Part shown: positions 9,478 to 18,975 of the stretch, piece after piece | How positions within the stretch are numbered: position 1 is the first letter of the stretch | Layout of the letters: every line of letters starts with the position of its first letter | Assembly: GCA_951812725.1 (NCBI GenBank) | Contig: OX638330.1 | Location: 4,381,405-4,445,404 of the forward strand | Reading direction: 5' to 3' | DNA from: an uncultured Caldilineaceae bacterium | Lineage (GTDB): Bacteria; Chloroflexota; Anaerolineae; Caldilineales; Caldilineaceae | Length of the DNA: 64,000 nucleotides | Translations under genes and position numbers: made by a program | Notes under the pieces: generated by a model | What the model was told of the DNA's origin: nothing | Database searches by the model: none | What the model saw: the letters and a program-made list of their open reading frames with translations, nothing else

Positions 9478-9939
9478 ATGGCACTCTATGTTCGAAAATT
9501 GGAGGAGGAAGAGTGGGAAGAGTTGGAGCGTATAATCCAGAATATGGAGAATGACGTTTCAGTTCAACGCCTTATGATCATCCTCCTGTCTGCTCAGGGG
9601 CACAAGGTCCAGGAAATCAGCCGCGAAGTCGATCTGCATCCGATCAACGTGCGGAAGTGGATCCATCGCTACAATACAGATGGACTCGATGGTCTGCGCA
9701 GCGGAAAATCGCCCGGGCGCCCTCCTGTGTTTACGGAGGCGCAGCGTAAGGCGATTGTTGATATTGCCTCTGCCGATCCCACTTCTCTGAATCTGCCGTT
9801 CAAACAGTGGTCGTTGCAGCGGCTGCGCAAGCACCTGATCGATGATCAGATCGTTGACCAGATTTCGGTAGAAACGATTCGTCAGATATTGCGGGCACAT
9901 GGCATGCAACCCCGCTCAATGGGCAGCCAACATAAGTAG
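9478..9939 (+). CDS. Solo IS630-type helix-turn-helix protein
   Basis: This 153-residue protein consists only of the paired DNA-binding region found at the N-terminus of IS630/Tc1-like transposases. It has [20 protein letters not shown] (helix-turn-helix 1), a GRPP hook, and [12 protein letters not shown] with [13 protein letters not shown] (helix-turn-helix 2). The DDE catalytic domain that should follow is absent: the frame stops 10 residues after the second HTH, and the next 108 bp to the convergent gene show no DDE motifs. GGAGAG lies upstream of the ATG. It could be a transposase remnant or a domesticated regulator. The intact frame and ribosome site slightly favour a retained gene. Confidence 0.75.
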   Translation: MALYVRKLEEEEWEELERIIQNMENDVSVQRLMIILLSAQGHKVQEISREVDLHPINVRKWIHRYNTDGLDGLRSGKSPGRPPVFTEAQRKAIVDIASADPTSLNLPFKQWSLQRLRKHLIDDQIVDQISVETIRQILRAHGMQPRSMGSQHK

Positions 9940-10047
9940 GCGCGCGAAGGGGCGCGCAAGGGGACCTGACGCATTACAGGAAGCTCTGAACAGCATCCTT
10001 CGGAGCATTGAACAGCGGCCCGCGGCGTACCTGTGGATGGTAGTGAT

Positions 10048-11322
10048 TCACGAGCGACGATTGACGATGAAGCGGGTATCAACCAGTATAGCCGCGCCGT
10101 GCTCGATGGAAGCCCAATCATAGGCGCTGTGCGCGGTGGCGATCACAACACAGTCGGCTTTCTGGATTTCTCCTTCGAGATCGGCGACTGCGGTGAGCGG
10201 CACCCCTTTATCGGCTAGAGATGGAATGAATGGATCGTGATAGGCGGCCTGCGCGCCTTTCTGCAGGAGTAGTTGCAGGATATCGATAGCCGGCGACTCG
10301 CGTGCGTCGGCGATGTCGGGCTTATAGGCCGCGCCGAGAACGAGGACGCGGCTACCTTTGACTGCTTTGCCGGCGTCATTGAGGGCAACCTGCACTTTTT
10401 GCACCCAGAAACCGGGCATCTCGGCGTTGATCTGGTCGGCCAGTTCGATAAAGCGCGCGCTGGCGTTGACCGACCTCATCTTCCAGGAAAGATAATGTGG
10501 ATCTACGGGAATGCAAGGCCCGCCCACTCCCGGCCCCGGCGTAAAGCTGGTAAAACCGAAGGGTTTAGTTGCTGCTGCCTCCAGCACCTCCTTGCTGTCC
10601 AGCCCCAATTTGTCACACATTAGCAACAGCTCATTGACCAAAGAGATATTTACAAAGCGATAGGTGTTTTCGAACAGTTTGGCCATTTCCGCGGCCGACG
10701 GTGAGGAGACGGGCACAAGCGTGTCAAAGACCTGTCCGTAGTAGGCCTGGGCAGCGGCAAGGCAGTTTTCGGTCACGCCGGCGATGATCTTGGGCGTTGT
10801 CTGAATCGTCCAATCGGTGCGCCCGGGGTCGACGCGCTCGGGCGAAAAGGCGAGATGGAACTGCTCACCCACCCGCCATCCCTGCGGTTGTGAGGCGGCT
10901 TCGAGGAGGGGCAGCAGCAGCTCGGTTGTTGTGCCGGGGTATGAGGTGGATTCGAGGACAACGGTCAGGCCGGGATGCAGATGGCGGGCGATCTCTCTGC
11001 CGCTGGCACGAATGGAGGAAACGTCGGGCTGCCCTGTCTGGTCGAGAGGTGTGGGCAGGCAGATTGAGACTGCATCGCATTGGGCCAGGACGGCGTAGTC
11101 GCTGGTGGCGCGCAGGCGGGTGGCCTGGGCTCGTAAGGCGGCGTCGGCAACGTCGGGGATGTAAGAGCGTCCCTGATTGACGGACTCGACTTTGGTCTGG
11201 TCCAGATCGATGCCGACGACTTCGTAGCCGGATGCGGCCAGGGCGGCGGCCAGGGGCAGGCCCACGTAGCCGAGCCCGACGACGGCGACGCGCGCAGTGC
11301 GGTTGTGAAAGCGATCGAACAC
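10048..11322 (-). CDS. Nucleotide-sugar (UDP-GlcNAc/UDP-glucose type) dehydrogenase
   Basis: This 424-residue enzyme has an N-terminal NAD-binding motif VAVVGLGYVGLPLA, the family signatures CLPTPLD and ESTSYPGTT, the central helix with KLFENTYRFVNISLVNEL, and the catalytic cysteine Cys270 in PGVGGPCIPVDPHYL. These oxidise a UDP-hexose at C6 to the uronic acid for polysaccharide synthesis. The PGVGGPCIPVDP form is closer to the WecC/WbpA (UDP-N-acetylhexosamine) group than to the UDP-glucose group, so the substrate is uncertain. The start is GTG 10 bases after AAGGAG. It lies downstream of thyX on the same strand with a 51-bp gap. Confidence 0.9.
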   Translation of the reverse strand: MFDRFHNRTARVAVVGLGYVGLPLAAALAASGYEVVGIDLDQTKVESVNQGRSYIPDVADAALRAQATRLRATSDYAVLAQCDAVSICLPTPLDQTGQPDVSSIRASGREIARHLHPGLTVVLESTSYPGTTTELLLPLLEAASQPQGWRVGEQFHLAFSPERVDPGRTDWTIQTTPKIIAGVTENCLAAAQAYYGQVFDTLVPVSSPSAAEMAKLFENTYRFVNISLVNELLLMCDKLGLDSKEVLEAAATKPFGFTSFTPGPGVGGPCIPVDPHYLSWKMRSVNASARFIELADQINAEMPGFWVQKVQVALNDAGKAVKGSRVLVLGAAYKPDIADARESPAIDILQLLLQKGAQAAYHDPFIPSLADKGVPLTAVADLEGEIQKADCVVIATAHSAYDWASIEHGAAILVDTRFIVNRRS

Positions 11323-11373
11323 AGTCAGCGCGCTCCTTGCGGGCAGGGGATCATCAAGAGTTGCCCGGCGCGG

Positions 11374-12465
11374 TTACGTGGACGCGGAGAACTTTTCCCG
11401 GTATACGTCCCAGTGTTCCTGGAAGACGTCGGGAGCAACGGCATAGAGCATTTCCAGCACGAGTTGGCCGAGGCGGCGGATCTCCCACTGGGCGGCTTTA
11501 TCGACGGCGCGCAGCCAGAGGAAGTGGCTCCAGGCGGCGTAGTTCATGCTGGTGACGATGCGGGTCTCGGTTGCATTGGGCAGGAGAAAACGGGCGTCCT
11601 CTTTACGGATGCCCATCTGCCGCAGCTCCATGTAGAGTTGCTGTATAAATTCCCAAGCTTCATCCAACTTGACCTGGGCCCCTTTGTTGTCTTCGAAGGC
11701 CGGTGGGACAACGGCGCTCCATTCCCCTTTGTCTAATCCGACATACCGCTGGCTCTCTTGACTGAAGCTGGCCAAACGATGACGCACCAGTTGATGGGTG
11801 CAGGCGCGGCTGATCCCTTCGAAGAAAAAGGTGGCCGATCCATGATGGATCTGGGCTTCGGCATCGTCCAGGCCGGGCTGGGTGAAGGCGAGGAGCGTAA
11901 CCCGCAGGGGCCCTTCTTCGCGCGGGCGCAGGTATGACGGGTCTACGTCAATCATGGGCATGGGTGGGGGCGGCGGGATGGCGACAGGCTCCGGATGGCG
12001 CACGCCGTTGGCGCTAGGGATATCGTCGGCAAATTCGGCGTAGACTTTGGGCGCGATCGATTGCAGAAACGGCAGCGCCTGCAGTCCGATCCCGCGGCGG
12101 AAGAAATCCAGCCAGACGCGGGTGTTGGCGCTGACGAGCCAACTGCCGTCGCCCTCCTGCGTCACTTCGCAGTGGCGGTTGAGCATGCGCCAGCGGAGCG
12201 GTTCTTCGCTGTTGCGCACGCGCACGGTGGCCACAATGTGCTCGATTATATCTTCATGGCCTTCTCTGACGCGGCTGACTATAAAACGCGGCGCGGTGCC
12301 CATGCGGTGGGTGCTGCGATAGCAGACGCGGCCAGCATACTCGATCACATTTTCGGGGTAGGTGCTGGCGCCGTTCCAGATGGTTGCCAGATCGCTTGTT
12401 TCGAGCAGGTCGGCGGGGTCGAGGGCGGGATTGGCTTGGGAGTAGGCTACGAGTTCAATGTTCAT
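11374..12465 (-). CDS. thyX: FAD-dependent thymidylate synthase with extra N-terminal ThyX-like half
   Basis: This 363-residue protein makes dTMP from dUMP with reduced FAD and methylene-tetrahydrofolate. The C-terminal half has [20 protein letters not shown] followed by SQRYV, the ThyX signature, then the [19 protein letters not shown] region. The protein is about 110-140 residues longer than usual. The N-terminal half itself looks like ThyX: it starts [10 protein letters not shown], has [10 protein letters not shown] and [16 protein letters not shown], but its expected RHR motif is degraded to NRHCEVTQ. A Pro-rich linker joins the halves. It has its own promoter and is followed by the sugar dehydrogenase gene. 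Confidence 0.88.
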   Translation of the reverse strand: MNIELVAYSQANPALDPADLLETSDLATIWNGASTYPENVIEYAGRVCYRSTHRMGTAPRFIVSRVREGHEDIIEHIVATVRVRNSEEPLRWRMLNRHCEVTQEGDGSWLVSANTRVWLDFFRRGIGLQALPFLQSIAPKVYAEFADDIPSANGVRHPEPVAIPPPPPMPMIDVDPSYLRPREEGPLRVTLLAFTQPGLDDAEAQIHHGSATFFFEGISRACTHQLVRHRLASFSQESQRYVGLDKGEWSAVVPPAFEDNKGAQVKLDEAWEFIQQLYMELRQMGIRKEDARFLLPNATETRIVTSMNYAAWSHFLWLRAVDKAAQWEIRRLGQLVLEMLYAVAPDVFQEHWDVYREKFSAST

Positions 12466-12508
12466 GAGTTCTGTGGTTTCTTAAATCGAAACTCCTTTCA
12501 GGAGGAAA

Positions 12509-12536
12509 TCTATAGTAAGGTAACTTGCTGTGTCAA
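12509..12536 (-). promoter_or_regulatory. Sigma-70-type promoter for thyX
   Basis: On the minus strand a perfect -35 box TTGACA (12531-12536) is followed after 16 bases by TATAGA (12509-12514). The predicted transcript starts about 12502, some 37 bases before the thyX ATG. The leader contains a short CTCC/GGAG inverted repeat. Confidence 0.5.
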
Positions 12537-12826
12537 GCGCCGGAACAGTAGCGCCAGACACCACAGAAAGGCGGGCACGTCCTCATATCTGGGTAGTCAC
12601 TTGGGACGGATCTCCAGAGTAACAGGCCTGAATTTCGTCAGAAACGAGCAGTCTTTCGGGCAATCCGGATGTGATGATGAGCGGGCGCGTCGAAAGAAGG
12701 GGATCGCTATCGTACACACATGGTAGAAATATTGCCCAAGGAGCGTTTGCAGTTCGTCCAGGAGAAATCCGGTAGGGAAACTACATAGGAGACTCAAGGA
12801 AGTCGCGTTGCCTGTAGCGTGTGCAT
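12537..12826. other. Intergenic stretch with no supported gene
   Basis: This stretch lies between the thyX promoter and the small TPR gene. Short open frames exist on both strands, but none has a ribosome site together with a recognisable protein. I see no repeat or RNA gene. Confidence 0.5.
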
Positions 12827-13210
12827 TTAAATCACGCTTTTCTCGATGAAAAGTTCATCATCAAGGTCGTGAAATTTTTCCTTCAGTCTGTCGGGATCGA
12901 CCCCGGGAGCATATTCGCTGCTGTGTGGAATCACCCTAAACGGTTTCACATTCAAGCTATATATATCTTGGTCAATGAACGACAATAGCTCCGTAAGCCC
13001 CTGCTCCTGCGCCAAGTTTCTGGCATGCTCAAAGTCCCTCTTGGCTAATGCGAGTTGTCGAAGAGCTTTTCTGGCCAAGCCTCGCTTGAAGTAGACTTCA
13101 GCATCTCTTGGATTGATGCGTATCGCGGCGTCAAAACTGGCGATCTCCTCCTCAACTCTGCCCAGAGTATTCTTGGTTTGTCCCCGCATTTCGGAAACCT
13201 CCCCGCCCAT
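12827..13210 (-). CDS. Small tetratricopeptide-repeat protein
   Basis: This 127-residue protein contains one clear TPR-like unit, with ASFDAAIRINPRDAEVYFKR followed by GLARKALRQLALAKRDFEHA. The C-terminal part (PGVDPDRLKEKFHDLDDELF) is acidic and resembles no catalytic domain. The first 15 residues are not TPR-like, so the protein may be the 3' remnant of a longer TPR protein or a short adaptor. No clear ribosome site precedes the ATG. It lies alone on the minus strand downstream of the transporter operon. Function unknown. Confidence 0.55.
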   Translation of the reverse strand: MGGEVSEMRGQTKNTLGRVEEEIASFDAAIRINPRDAEVYFKRGLARKALRQLALAKRDFEHARNLAQEQGLTELLSFIDQDIYSLNVKPFRVIPHSSEYAPGVDPDRLKEKFHDLDDELFIEKSVI

Positions 13211-13392
13211 ATCGTTTCACCGGCGCCTCAACCATGTGTCCTTTCCATCAAAGCACATTTTACACCAGCCGGTTCACCTTCGTTTCATTCTCCCAGGCAT
13301 ACGCTTACAGGGCTGCGCGGCTGGAGTCAGACAGAGCTCTTGTCTGCGATACTACAATTGCTCGCAACCGTTTCTCTTGTTACTGAAAAGGG

Positions 13393-14115
13393 TCAGGAAC
13401 CGCCCAGGAAGGCCCGGCGGACGTCACGGTTGTCCAGCAAGGCTTGGGCTTCGCCTTCGTAGGCGTTGCGGCCCAGCTCGAGCACGTAGCCGCGGTGGCT
13501 GGCTTCGAGGCCCTGGCGGGCGTTTTGTTCGATCATGAGGACTGTGAGGCCGATCTCCTGGTTGAGGCGCCGGATGTTTTCGAAGATCATGCGGGTGATC
13601 AGCGGGGAGAGGCCGGCGCTGGGCTCGTCCATCATGACGATCTTGGGCTCCAGCATGAGGGCGCGGCCGATTTCGAGCATGCGCTGTTCGCCGCCGGACA
13701 TGGTGCCGGCCATCTGGCTGCGCCGCTCGGCCAGACGCGGGAACAGCTCGAAGATGTACTGGATGCGTTGGTGGATGCGCGATTGGTCATTTTCGAGATA
13801 CATGCCCATCTCCAGATTCTCCATGACCGTCATCTGCGGGAAGACGCTGCGCAGTTGGGGGACGATGGAGATGCCGGCGCTGAGGACATCCTGGGGGCGG
13901 GCATTGGTGATCTCCTGCCCGTCGAAATGGACGGCGCCCAGGCGCACCCCGACAAAGCCGTAGATCGCCTTGAAGACGGTAGATTTGCCGGCGCCGTTGG
14001 GGCCGATGACACAGACTATCTCGCCGGGATGCACGACAAGCGTGACGCCCTTCAGGATGTCGAAATCCTGATACCCGGCATAGATGTCGTCGACGGCGAG
14101 GAGAGGGTCAGACAT
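13393..14115 (-). CDS. livF: Branched-chain amino-acid-type ABC transporter ATPase LivF
   Basis: This 240-residue ATPase has Walker A GPNGAGKST, the ABC signature MSGGEQRMLEIGRAL, Walker B KIVMMDEPSAGLSP and the LivF-type switch segment VLMIEQNARQ. It pairs with LivG to power import through LivH/LivM. It is the last gene of the five-gene minus-strand operon, 66 bp after livG. Its length and motifs are those of a normal LivF. The substrate may be branched-chain amino acids, but relatives also import amides, urea or aromatic compounds. Confidence 0.92.
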   Translation of the reverse strand: MSDPLLAVDDIYAGYQDFDILKGVTLVVHPGEIVCVIGPNGAGKSTVFKAIYGFVGVRLGAVHFDGQEITNARPQDVLSAGISIVPQLRSVFPQMTVMENLEMGMYLENDQSRIHQRIQYIFELFPRLAERRSQMAGTMSGGEQRMLEIGRALMLEPKIVMMDEPSAGLSPLITRMIFENIRRLNQEIGLTVLMIEQNARQGLEASHRGYVLELGRNAYEGEAQALLDNRDVRRAFLGGS

Positions 14116-14181
14116 TGGTAATGGTCAGTGGCAAGTGGTCAGTGGGCAGAAACTTCAGCAGCAGGTTGTTGGCCACTGGAT

Positions 14182-14931
14182 TCAGGCTCCGAAATAGGCA
14201 TCGATCACGGCTTCGTTTTGCAGGATTTCCTGGGGCGTGCCTTCGGCCAGTTTTTCGCCGTAGTTGAGTACGTAGACGCGGCTGCAAAGATCGGCGATAA
14301 AGTTGATGTTATGCTCGATCAGGAGGAAGGTCTTGCCCTGCTCGTTAAGGGTGCGGATGCGATCTTTGATCGTTTCGATAAGGGTTGGATTCACGCCGGA
14401 GGTGGCTTCGTCGAGAAGCAGGATATCGGGATCGGGCATGAGGGCCATGCCGATCTCTAGCAGGCGGCGCTGTCCGCCGGAGAGGTGGCCTGCCTCCTCG
14501 TCGGCCAGATGCCCGATCTGGAGAAAGTCGAGCAGCTGATGGGCGCGGGCGGCGGTGCTGGCATGGCTGGGTTGGAGCATACGCAGGATCGATGTATCCC
14601 GCCACTGGTGACTGATCAGCATGTTTCTGAAAACGGTCATCTTGCGATAGACGCGCACCGATTGAAATGTGCGCGTCAGCCCCATTCTGGCGACCTGATA
14701 CGGACGCGCCCGCGTCACGTCGCGGCCTTTGAAAAACACCTGGCCGTTGTCGATATTCTGCAGACGGCTCAGGCAGTCGAAGAGGGTTGTCTTGCCGCTG
14801 CCGTTGGGACCGATCAGGCCGACGATTTCGCCGCGGTAGATTGCGAAATCGACGTTGTTGACAGCGGCCAGCCCGCCAAAGTATTTGGAGATGGTATGCC
14901 CCTCCAGCAGGGGCTGTTGGTCAGAAGTCAT
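14182..14931 (-). CDS. livG: Branched-chain amino-acid-type ABC transporter ATPase LivG
   Basis: This 249-residue ATPase has Walker A GPNGSGKTT, the Q-loop region RTFQSVRVYRKMTVFRNMLI, the signature LSGGQRRLLEIGMAL, Walker B DILLLDEATSGVNP and the switch histidine in FLLIEHNINFI. The GLTRTFQ segment is typical of LivG rather than LivF. It lies 42 bp after livM and before livF in the operon. Confidence 0.92.
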   Translation of the reverse strand: MTSDQQPLLEGHTISKYFGGLAAVNNVDFAIYRGEIVGLIGPNGSGKTTLFDCLSRLQNIDNGQVFFKGRDVTRARPYQVARMGLTRTFQSVRVYRKMTVFRNMLISHQWRDTSILRMLQPSHASTAARAHQLLDFLQIGHLADEEAGHLSGGQRRLLEIGMALMPDPDILLLDEATSGVNPTLIETIKDRIRTLNEQGKTFLLIEHNINFIADLCSRVYVLNYGEKLAEGTPQEILQNEAVIDAYFGA

Positions 14932-14973
14932 GGTCGCGGTTTGCGGCTGGTAGTTTATTCTTTCCTGTATCCA

Positions 14974-16032
14974 CTACTTGCTCCTGCCAACGCGGCTGAG
15001 GAGCCGTCCAAGCGATGTGCTGCTGCGGTCTCCCAACGTGCCGAGGATGCCCTCGGGCATGAACAGCACAATCACGACCAGCAGCACGCCAAGCGCCACC
15101 AGATGGACGCCGAACAGATTGCTCCAGAGGAGGTCCTGCAGAAAGTAGATGACGACCGCGCCGAGGGGCGGCCCCCAAACCGTGCCCAGGCCGCCCAGCA
15201 TCGACATCATCACCATTTCGACGGTGCGTGCTTCGACGAAGACCACATCCGGATCGATGTAAGTGTTCTGCCAGGCCCAGAATCCGCCGACAGTTCCGGT
15301 GAAAAAAGCGGCAATCATAAAGGCGACGATTTTGTGGAGGGTTGTGTTGATGCCGCGCATTTCTGCGCCGATTTCATCCTCACGGATGGCGATCAGGCTC
15401 TGGCCGAACTCACTGCGTTGGATCCACCAGATCAGCGCCACGACCAGGCCCATGACGGCCAACATCAGATAGTAGTCGCCCAAACGGTTGAGAATCGGCG
15501 GCAGATTCATTCCGACGCCGCCGCCGGTGATTGGGCGCAACACGCGCGCGACCTCGCGCATCGCCACCAGGGTGCCCAGCATGGCGATGGAGAAATAGGG
15601 TCCTTTCAGACGTAAGGTGGGCAGGCCGATCAGAAGAGCGAAGAGTGCCGCGGCCACCCCGCTGACCGGCAGGGCCTGCCAGAAGCCCCATTCCGGCGAG
15701 ATCAGGAGGGGGCTGCCGGTCACGAGAATGCCCATGATATAGGCGCCGATGCCAAAGAAGACAGCGTGGCCGAAATCGACGTAACCGGTCATACCTCCGA
15801 TCAGATTCCAGTTGGAGGCAAGGGTCACCAGCACAAAGATCTGGCTGCCGACGAGAAGGGCGGCACTGGAGACGCCGGTGTATGGGTATAGGGCCAACAG
15901 GAGCAGCAATAGCAGCCAGAGCGCCAACCCGGCCCAGCCTGCGAGGAGCGAGTGGACAGGAGCGGGAATTGAGATGAGGGGCCTTCGCTTTACTCTGGCC
16001 TCGCTCTCTTTTTGGTTTCGTTCGGTTGCCAT
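14974..16032 (-). CDS. livM: ABC transporter permease LivM
   Basis: This permease of about 352 residues has a basic N-terminus and roughly 8-10 hydrophobic segments. The family signature is GYVDFGHAVFFGIGAYIMGI near the N-terminal third. The cytoplasmic coupling segment is SLIAIREDEIGAEMRGINTT. The ATG at 16032 overlaps the livH stop in a TGATG arrangement, so translation is coupled; a GTG one codon upstream is a possible alternative start. It forms the membrane channel with LivH. Confidence 0.92.
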   Translation of the reverse strand: MATERNQKESEARVKRRPLISIPAPVHSLLAGWAGLALWLLLLLLLALYPYTGVSSAALLVGSQIFVLVTLASNWNLIGGMTGYVDFGHAVFFGIGAYIMGILVTGSPLLISPEWGFWQALPVSGVAAALFALLIGLPTLRLKGPYFSIAMLGTLVAMREVARVLRPITGGGVGMNLPPILNRLGDYYLMLAVMGLVVALIWWIQRSEFGQSLIAIREDEIGAEMRGINTTLHKIVAFMIAAFFTGTVGGFWAWQNTYIDPDVVFVEARTVEMVMMSMLGGLGTVWGPPLGAVVIYFLQDLLWSNLFGVHLVALGVLLVVIVLFMPEGILGTLGDRSSTSLGRLLSRVGRSK

Positions 16033-16922
16033 CACTCGGCCTCCGGCTCGAGCGGGCGCAGACCGCCCATTATCCCCTGTGGCCGCACTATCAGGATCAG
16101 CACCAAGAGGACAAAGCTGGTGGCGACGCCCAGATTGGTGCCGATGCCAGCCACATAGGTGGAGACGAAAATTTCGGTGATGCCGAGGACCATGCCCCCC
16201 ATCAGCGCGCCAGGGATACGTCCCAGCCCGCCGAGTGCGGTGATCGTGACCGCCTTCAAGGTGAACGGGGGACCCATGAAGGGGAAGATAGCCTGCGTGG
16301 GGCTGAGCATGGCGCCGGCGGCGGCGGTGAGGGCGATACAGATCCCGGCTGTGATGGCGTAGACGCGGTTGATGTCGACGCCGACGATGCGGGCGGCAGT
16401 CTTGTTCTGAGCTGCGGCGCGGATCGATTTGCCGAGGCGGCTGCGCTGCAGGAAGAGGTGCAGGCAGACCATGATCAGGAGGGCAGCGCCGAAGATGATG
16501 GTCTTGACGATCGGAAAGGTGACCCCTGCCAGCTGCAGGGAACCGTTATAGGCTACGGCTACATTGCGCGGGTCCGCATCGAAAAGGATTTTGAAGAGAT
16601 TGGCAAGCGCGATTGAGACTCCGAAGGTGACGAGCAGGGTCATCAGGTGGGGGCGCTCGACGATGCGGTTGATCAGGACTACCTGCAAGAGATAGCCGAC
16701 CAGGAACATCAGGGGCACGATCAGCGCCAGCGAGGCGAACGGGTCCAATCCGAACAGGCGGGACAGGCCCCACGCCAGGTAGGCTCCGATCATCAGGAAT
16801 TCACCGTGCGCCAGGTTGATCACACCCATGACGCCCCAGATCACGGAGAACCCCAGCACCATGACCGCGTAGAAGCCGCCGAGCAACAACCCACTGACGA
16901 GAGCCTGCAGAAGTTGATCCAT
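16032..16922 (-). CDS. livH: ABC transporter permease LivH
   Basis: This 296-residue permease has about eight hydrophobic segments. Its signatures are GFYAVMVLGFSVIWGVMGVI with NLAHGEFLMIGAYLAWG, and the coupling helix GKSIRAAAQNKTAARIVGVD. Length and motifs are normal for LivH. It lies 140 bp downstream of the substrate-binding protein gene and overlaps livM by one base. Confidence 0.92.
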   Translation of the reverse strand: MDQLLQALVSGLLLGGFYAVMVLGFSVIWGVMGVINLAHGEFLMIGAYLAWGLSRLFGLDPFASLALIVPLMFLVGYLLQVVLINRIVERPHLMTLLVTFGVSIALANLFKILFDADPRNVAVAYNGSLQLAGVTFPIVKTIIFGAALLIMVCLHLFLQRSRLGKSIRAAAQNKTAARIVGVDINRVYAITAGICIALTAAAGAMLSPTQAIFPFMGPPFTLKAVTITALGGLGRIPGALMGGMVLGITEIFVSTYVAGIGTNLGVATSFVLLVLILIVRPQGIMGGLRPLEPEAE

Positions 16923-17062
16923 AGGCGTAAGCTGCGCGAGTTGAGGAGCACCAGGAGTGAAGAGGGAAGAATTTTCCCTCTCTAGAATTGCCCGTTGCTA
17001 CGTGTTCAAAGCACTGAAATCAGCGGCGGCCAAATTCACTCCTCTGCGCTCACTCCTCCCGG

Positions 17063-18319
17063 TCAGCGATCTTTCCAGGGCGGCGCCGGGTAGTTCAGGT
17101 CGGCAACCGCGGCGTTGGTGGGCGCAACAACGAGGATCTCGCCGTTCTGGATTTGGATTGCCCCCATCGGTTTGCCGGCGTTGCGGCCCTTTTCGTCGAA
17201 ATTGATGGGGCCGTAAAAGGTGACCACATCGAGGTTTCGCAGGGCTGTGCGGACGGCATCGGTGTCCAGCGAGGCGGCCTGCTCGATGGCGATGTGCAGG
17301 GCCAGCGCGGTGGCGGTCGATTCCGCGGCCTGGTAGGTGGGCGGCTCGCCCCAGTGCTTCTCATAGCGGGCCGCGTATTCGGCAGCGGTGCCGAAGTAGT
17401 CGTCGGCGTAGCTCATGGACGCCTCCCACTGCGTCGGGCCGATGACATATTCGGAATCTGCGCCGACCTCTTCGATCAGTTTCGGATTGCTGGGGCCGAC
17501 GGTGATCACCATCGCCTTGGGGTTAAAGTCCAACTCTTTGGCTGCCCGAATGAAGAGAACGGCGTCGTTAAAGTGGCCGCCGCCGACGAAGATGTCGGGT
17601 TCCAACTCCTTGAATTTGGACATGATGCCGCTGACATCGGCTACGTTCACCGGGTAGGTCTCGACGCCCAATACTTCGAGCCCATACTCGGCGGCCCAGC
17701 TCTGGGCGCCATCGGCTACACTGGTGGGGAAGGCGGTGTCTTCGTAGGCGATGACGACCGTTTCGGCACCTTTCTCAGCAAGCAACTGCAAGGCAGACCT
17801 GGTATAGTTCAGTGCCGGCGTCAACACTGCGAACAGGTTTTGGAAACCCCGTTCAAAGAGCGGTTGCGCGGCGCCGTTGCCTTCGATCATGATTTTGCCG
17901 TATTTTTCGGCGATCGCGCTGGCGCTTTGGGTCAGGAATGAGCTGTAGGGTCCCAGGAGGAAGTCAACGCGATCCTCGTTGATCAGTTTTTCCACGAGGC
18001 GGGCAGCCGTATCGGGGTCGCCCTCATCGTCGTACATGATCAGTTCGACTTTATAGCGCTCGTCGCCGACCTTGATGCCTCCGTACTCGTTGTTCACCCA
18101 GTCCAGCCAGAGGCCGTACCCCTGGCGGGTGTCTTTGCCCTCACGAGAGAATCTGCCGGTTTCGCTGACGGCAGCGCCGAGGTAGATGATTTTCTCTGCG
18201 TCTGTGTCTGCAGAGGCCGGGGCCGGTTCGTCGACCGGCGCGGGCGGCGCCAGGCTGCAGGACGTCAACACAAGAGAGACGACCAGCAGGAGCGAGATTT
18301 GTAACAGGAAATGCCGCAT
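17063..18319 (-). CDS. Branched-chain amino-acid-type ABC transporter substrate-binding lipoprotein
   Basis: This 418-residue lipoprotein has the signal peptide LLVVSLVLTSCS, with lipidation expected at the cysteine near residue 21, followed by a Pro/Ala-rich linker. The mature part is a Peripla_BP_6-type binding protein: IIYLGAAVSETGRFSREGKD, then LINEDRVDFLLGPYSSFLTQ and PDIFVGGGHFNDAVLFIRAA. This family binds amino acids, amides or other small ligands outside the cell. It is the first gene of the liv operon, which fits its need for excess over the membrane parts. GGAGG precedes the ATG by eight bases, and a strong promoter lies upstream. Confidence 0.9.
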   Translation of the reverse strand: MRHFLLQISLLLVVSLVLTSCSLAPPAPVDEPAPASADTDAEKIIYLGAAVSETGRFSREGKDTRQGYGLWLDWVNNEYGGIKVGDERYKVELIMYDDEGDPDTAARLVEKLINEDRVDFLLGPYSSFLTQSASAIAEKYGKIMIEGNGAAQPLFERGFQNLFAVLTPALNYTRSALQLLAEKGAETVVIAYEDTAFPTSVADGAQSWAAEYGLEVLGVETYPVNVADVSGIMSKFKELEPDIFVGGGHFNDAVLFIRAAKELDFNPKAMVITVGPSNPKLIEEVGADSEYVIGPTQWEASMSYADDYFGTAAEYAARYEKHWGEPPTYQAAESTATALALHIAIEQAASLDTDAVRTALRNLDVVTFYGPINFDEKGRNAGKPMGAIQIQNGEILVVAPTNAAVADLNYPAPPWKDR

Positions 18320-18378
18320 TTTTCAGCCTCCTTCAGTCCGCGTGATAGGTCAACACGGGTGCATGTAATTTGGAAATG

Positions 18379-18408
18379 ATGATACTGTAAGGGAATTCCT
18401 GCTGTCAA
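18379..18408 (-). promoter_or_regulatory. Sigma-70-type promoter for the liv operon
   Basis: On the minus strand, -35 TTGACA (18403-18408) is separated by 18 bases from -10 TATCAT (18379-18384), about 60 bases before the binding-protein ATG. From here to 18681 I see no gene or repeat. Confidence 0.5.
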
Positions 18409-18681
18409 CATATTGCTGTAGCCAGCAGTTTCACGAATGCAACCGTAAACGGCGGTTTGGTCGGGGGTCCTTAAGTCCCGTTGACCTTGCTTTTGCCGAG
18501 AATGACAGGAAACGAAACGGACCAACTGAAGGCTCTACCTGGATTGCGGTCGCAAGAATGTCCCTTAGTCCAGTCTAGTGGTTTCTCACAGGGGCTGTCT
18601 CGCTCAGATGGGCCAGTTCAGGAACTCCTGCCTCCCAATTGCGGGTTCGTTAGTCAGACAGTCTTCCGAAGAAGGATAGAT

Positions 18682-18975
18682 CGTATCTACAAAGTCATAT
18701 ACGGTGCGTGTGCGGACCAGCCCTTCATCTTCGCCGCCATTCAGGCTATCTGGTGGCGCAATCGGTTGGCAGCAGTTACGTTGGTGGAGCCGCACTGGTT
18801 GGAAGAAGGCGTAACGTTGGTGAGCGATGGTTTTGGACGGGGGCGTTGCGGGGGCGGAGCCCCTGCACAAGGGAGGGCCGAAGGCCCGACCGCCCAAAAG
18901 CAAGCAGTGAGGAGTGGGAGTACAATTTTTTTGCCTCTTTCAAGGTTGCAAAGCAGTTGCGGCGGGGGCAGTTAC
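18682..18975. mobile_element. MITE-like element, copy C (294 bp)
   Basis: The left end is GTATCTACAAAGTCATATAC. The interior runs through TTCAGGCTATCTGGTGGCGC and GTGAGCGATGGTTTTGGACG into the G-rich core (about 18838-18895). The right end, GCGGCGGGGGCAGTTAC, is a diverged form of the common right terminus. The core has a GCGGAGCCCC variant. The next 300 bases up to the DUF1385 gene contain no supported gene. Confidence 0.6.

Noticed and set aside
9899-10123. Possible DDE-domain remnant after the helix-turn-helix gene
   Set aside because: The frame shows no DDE motifs or transposase similarity and overlaps the convergent dehydrogenase gene.
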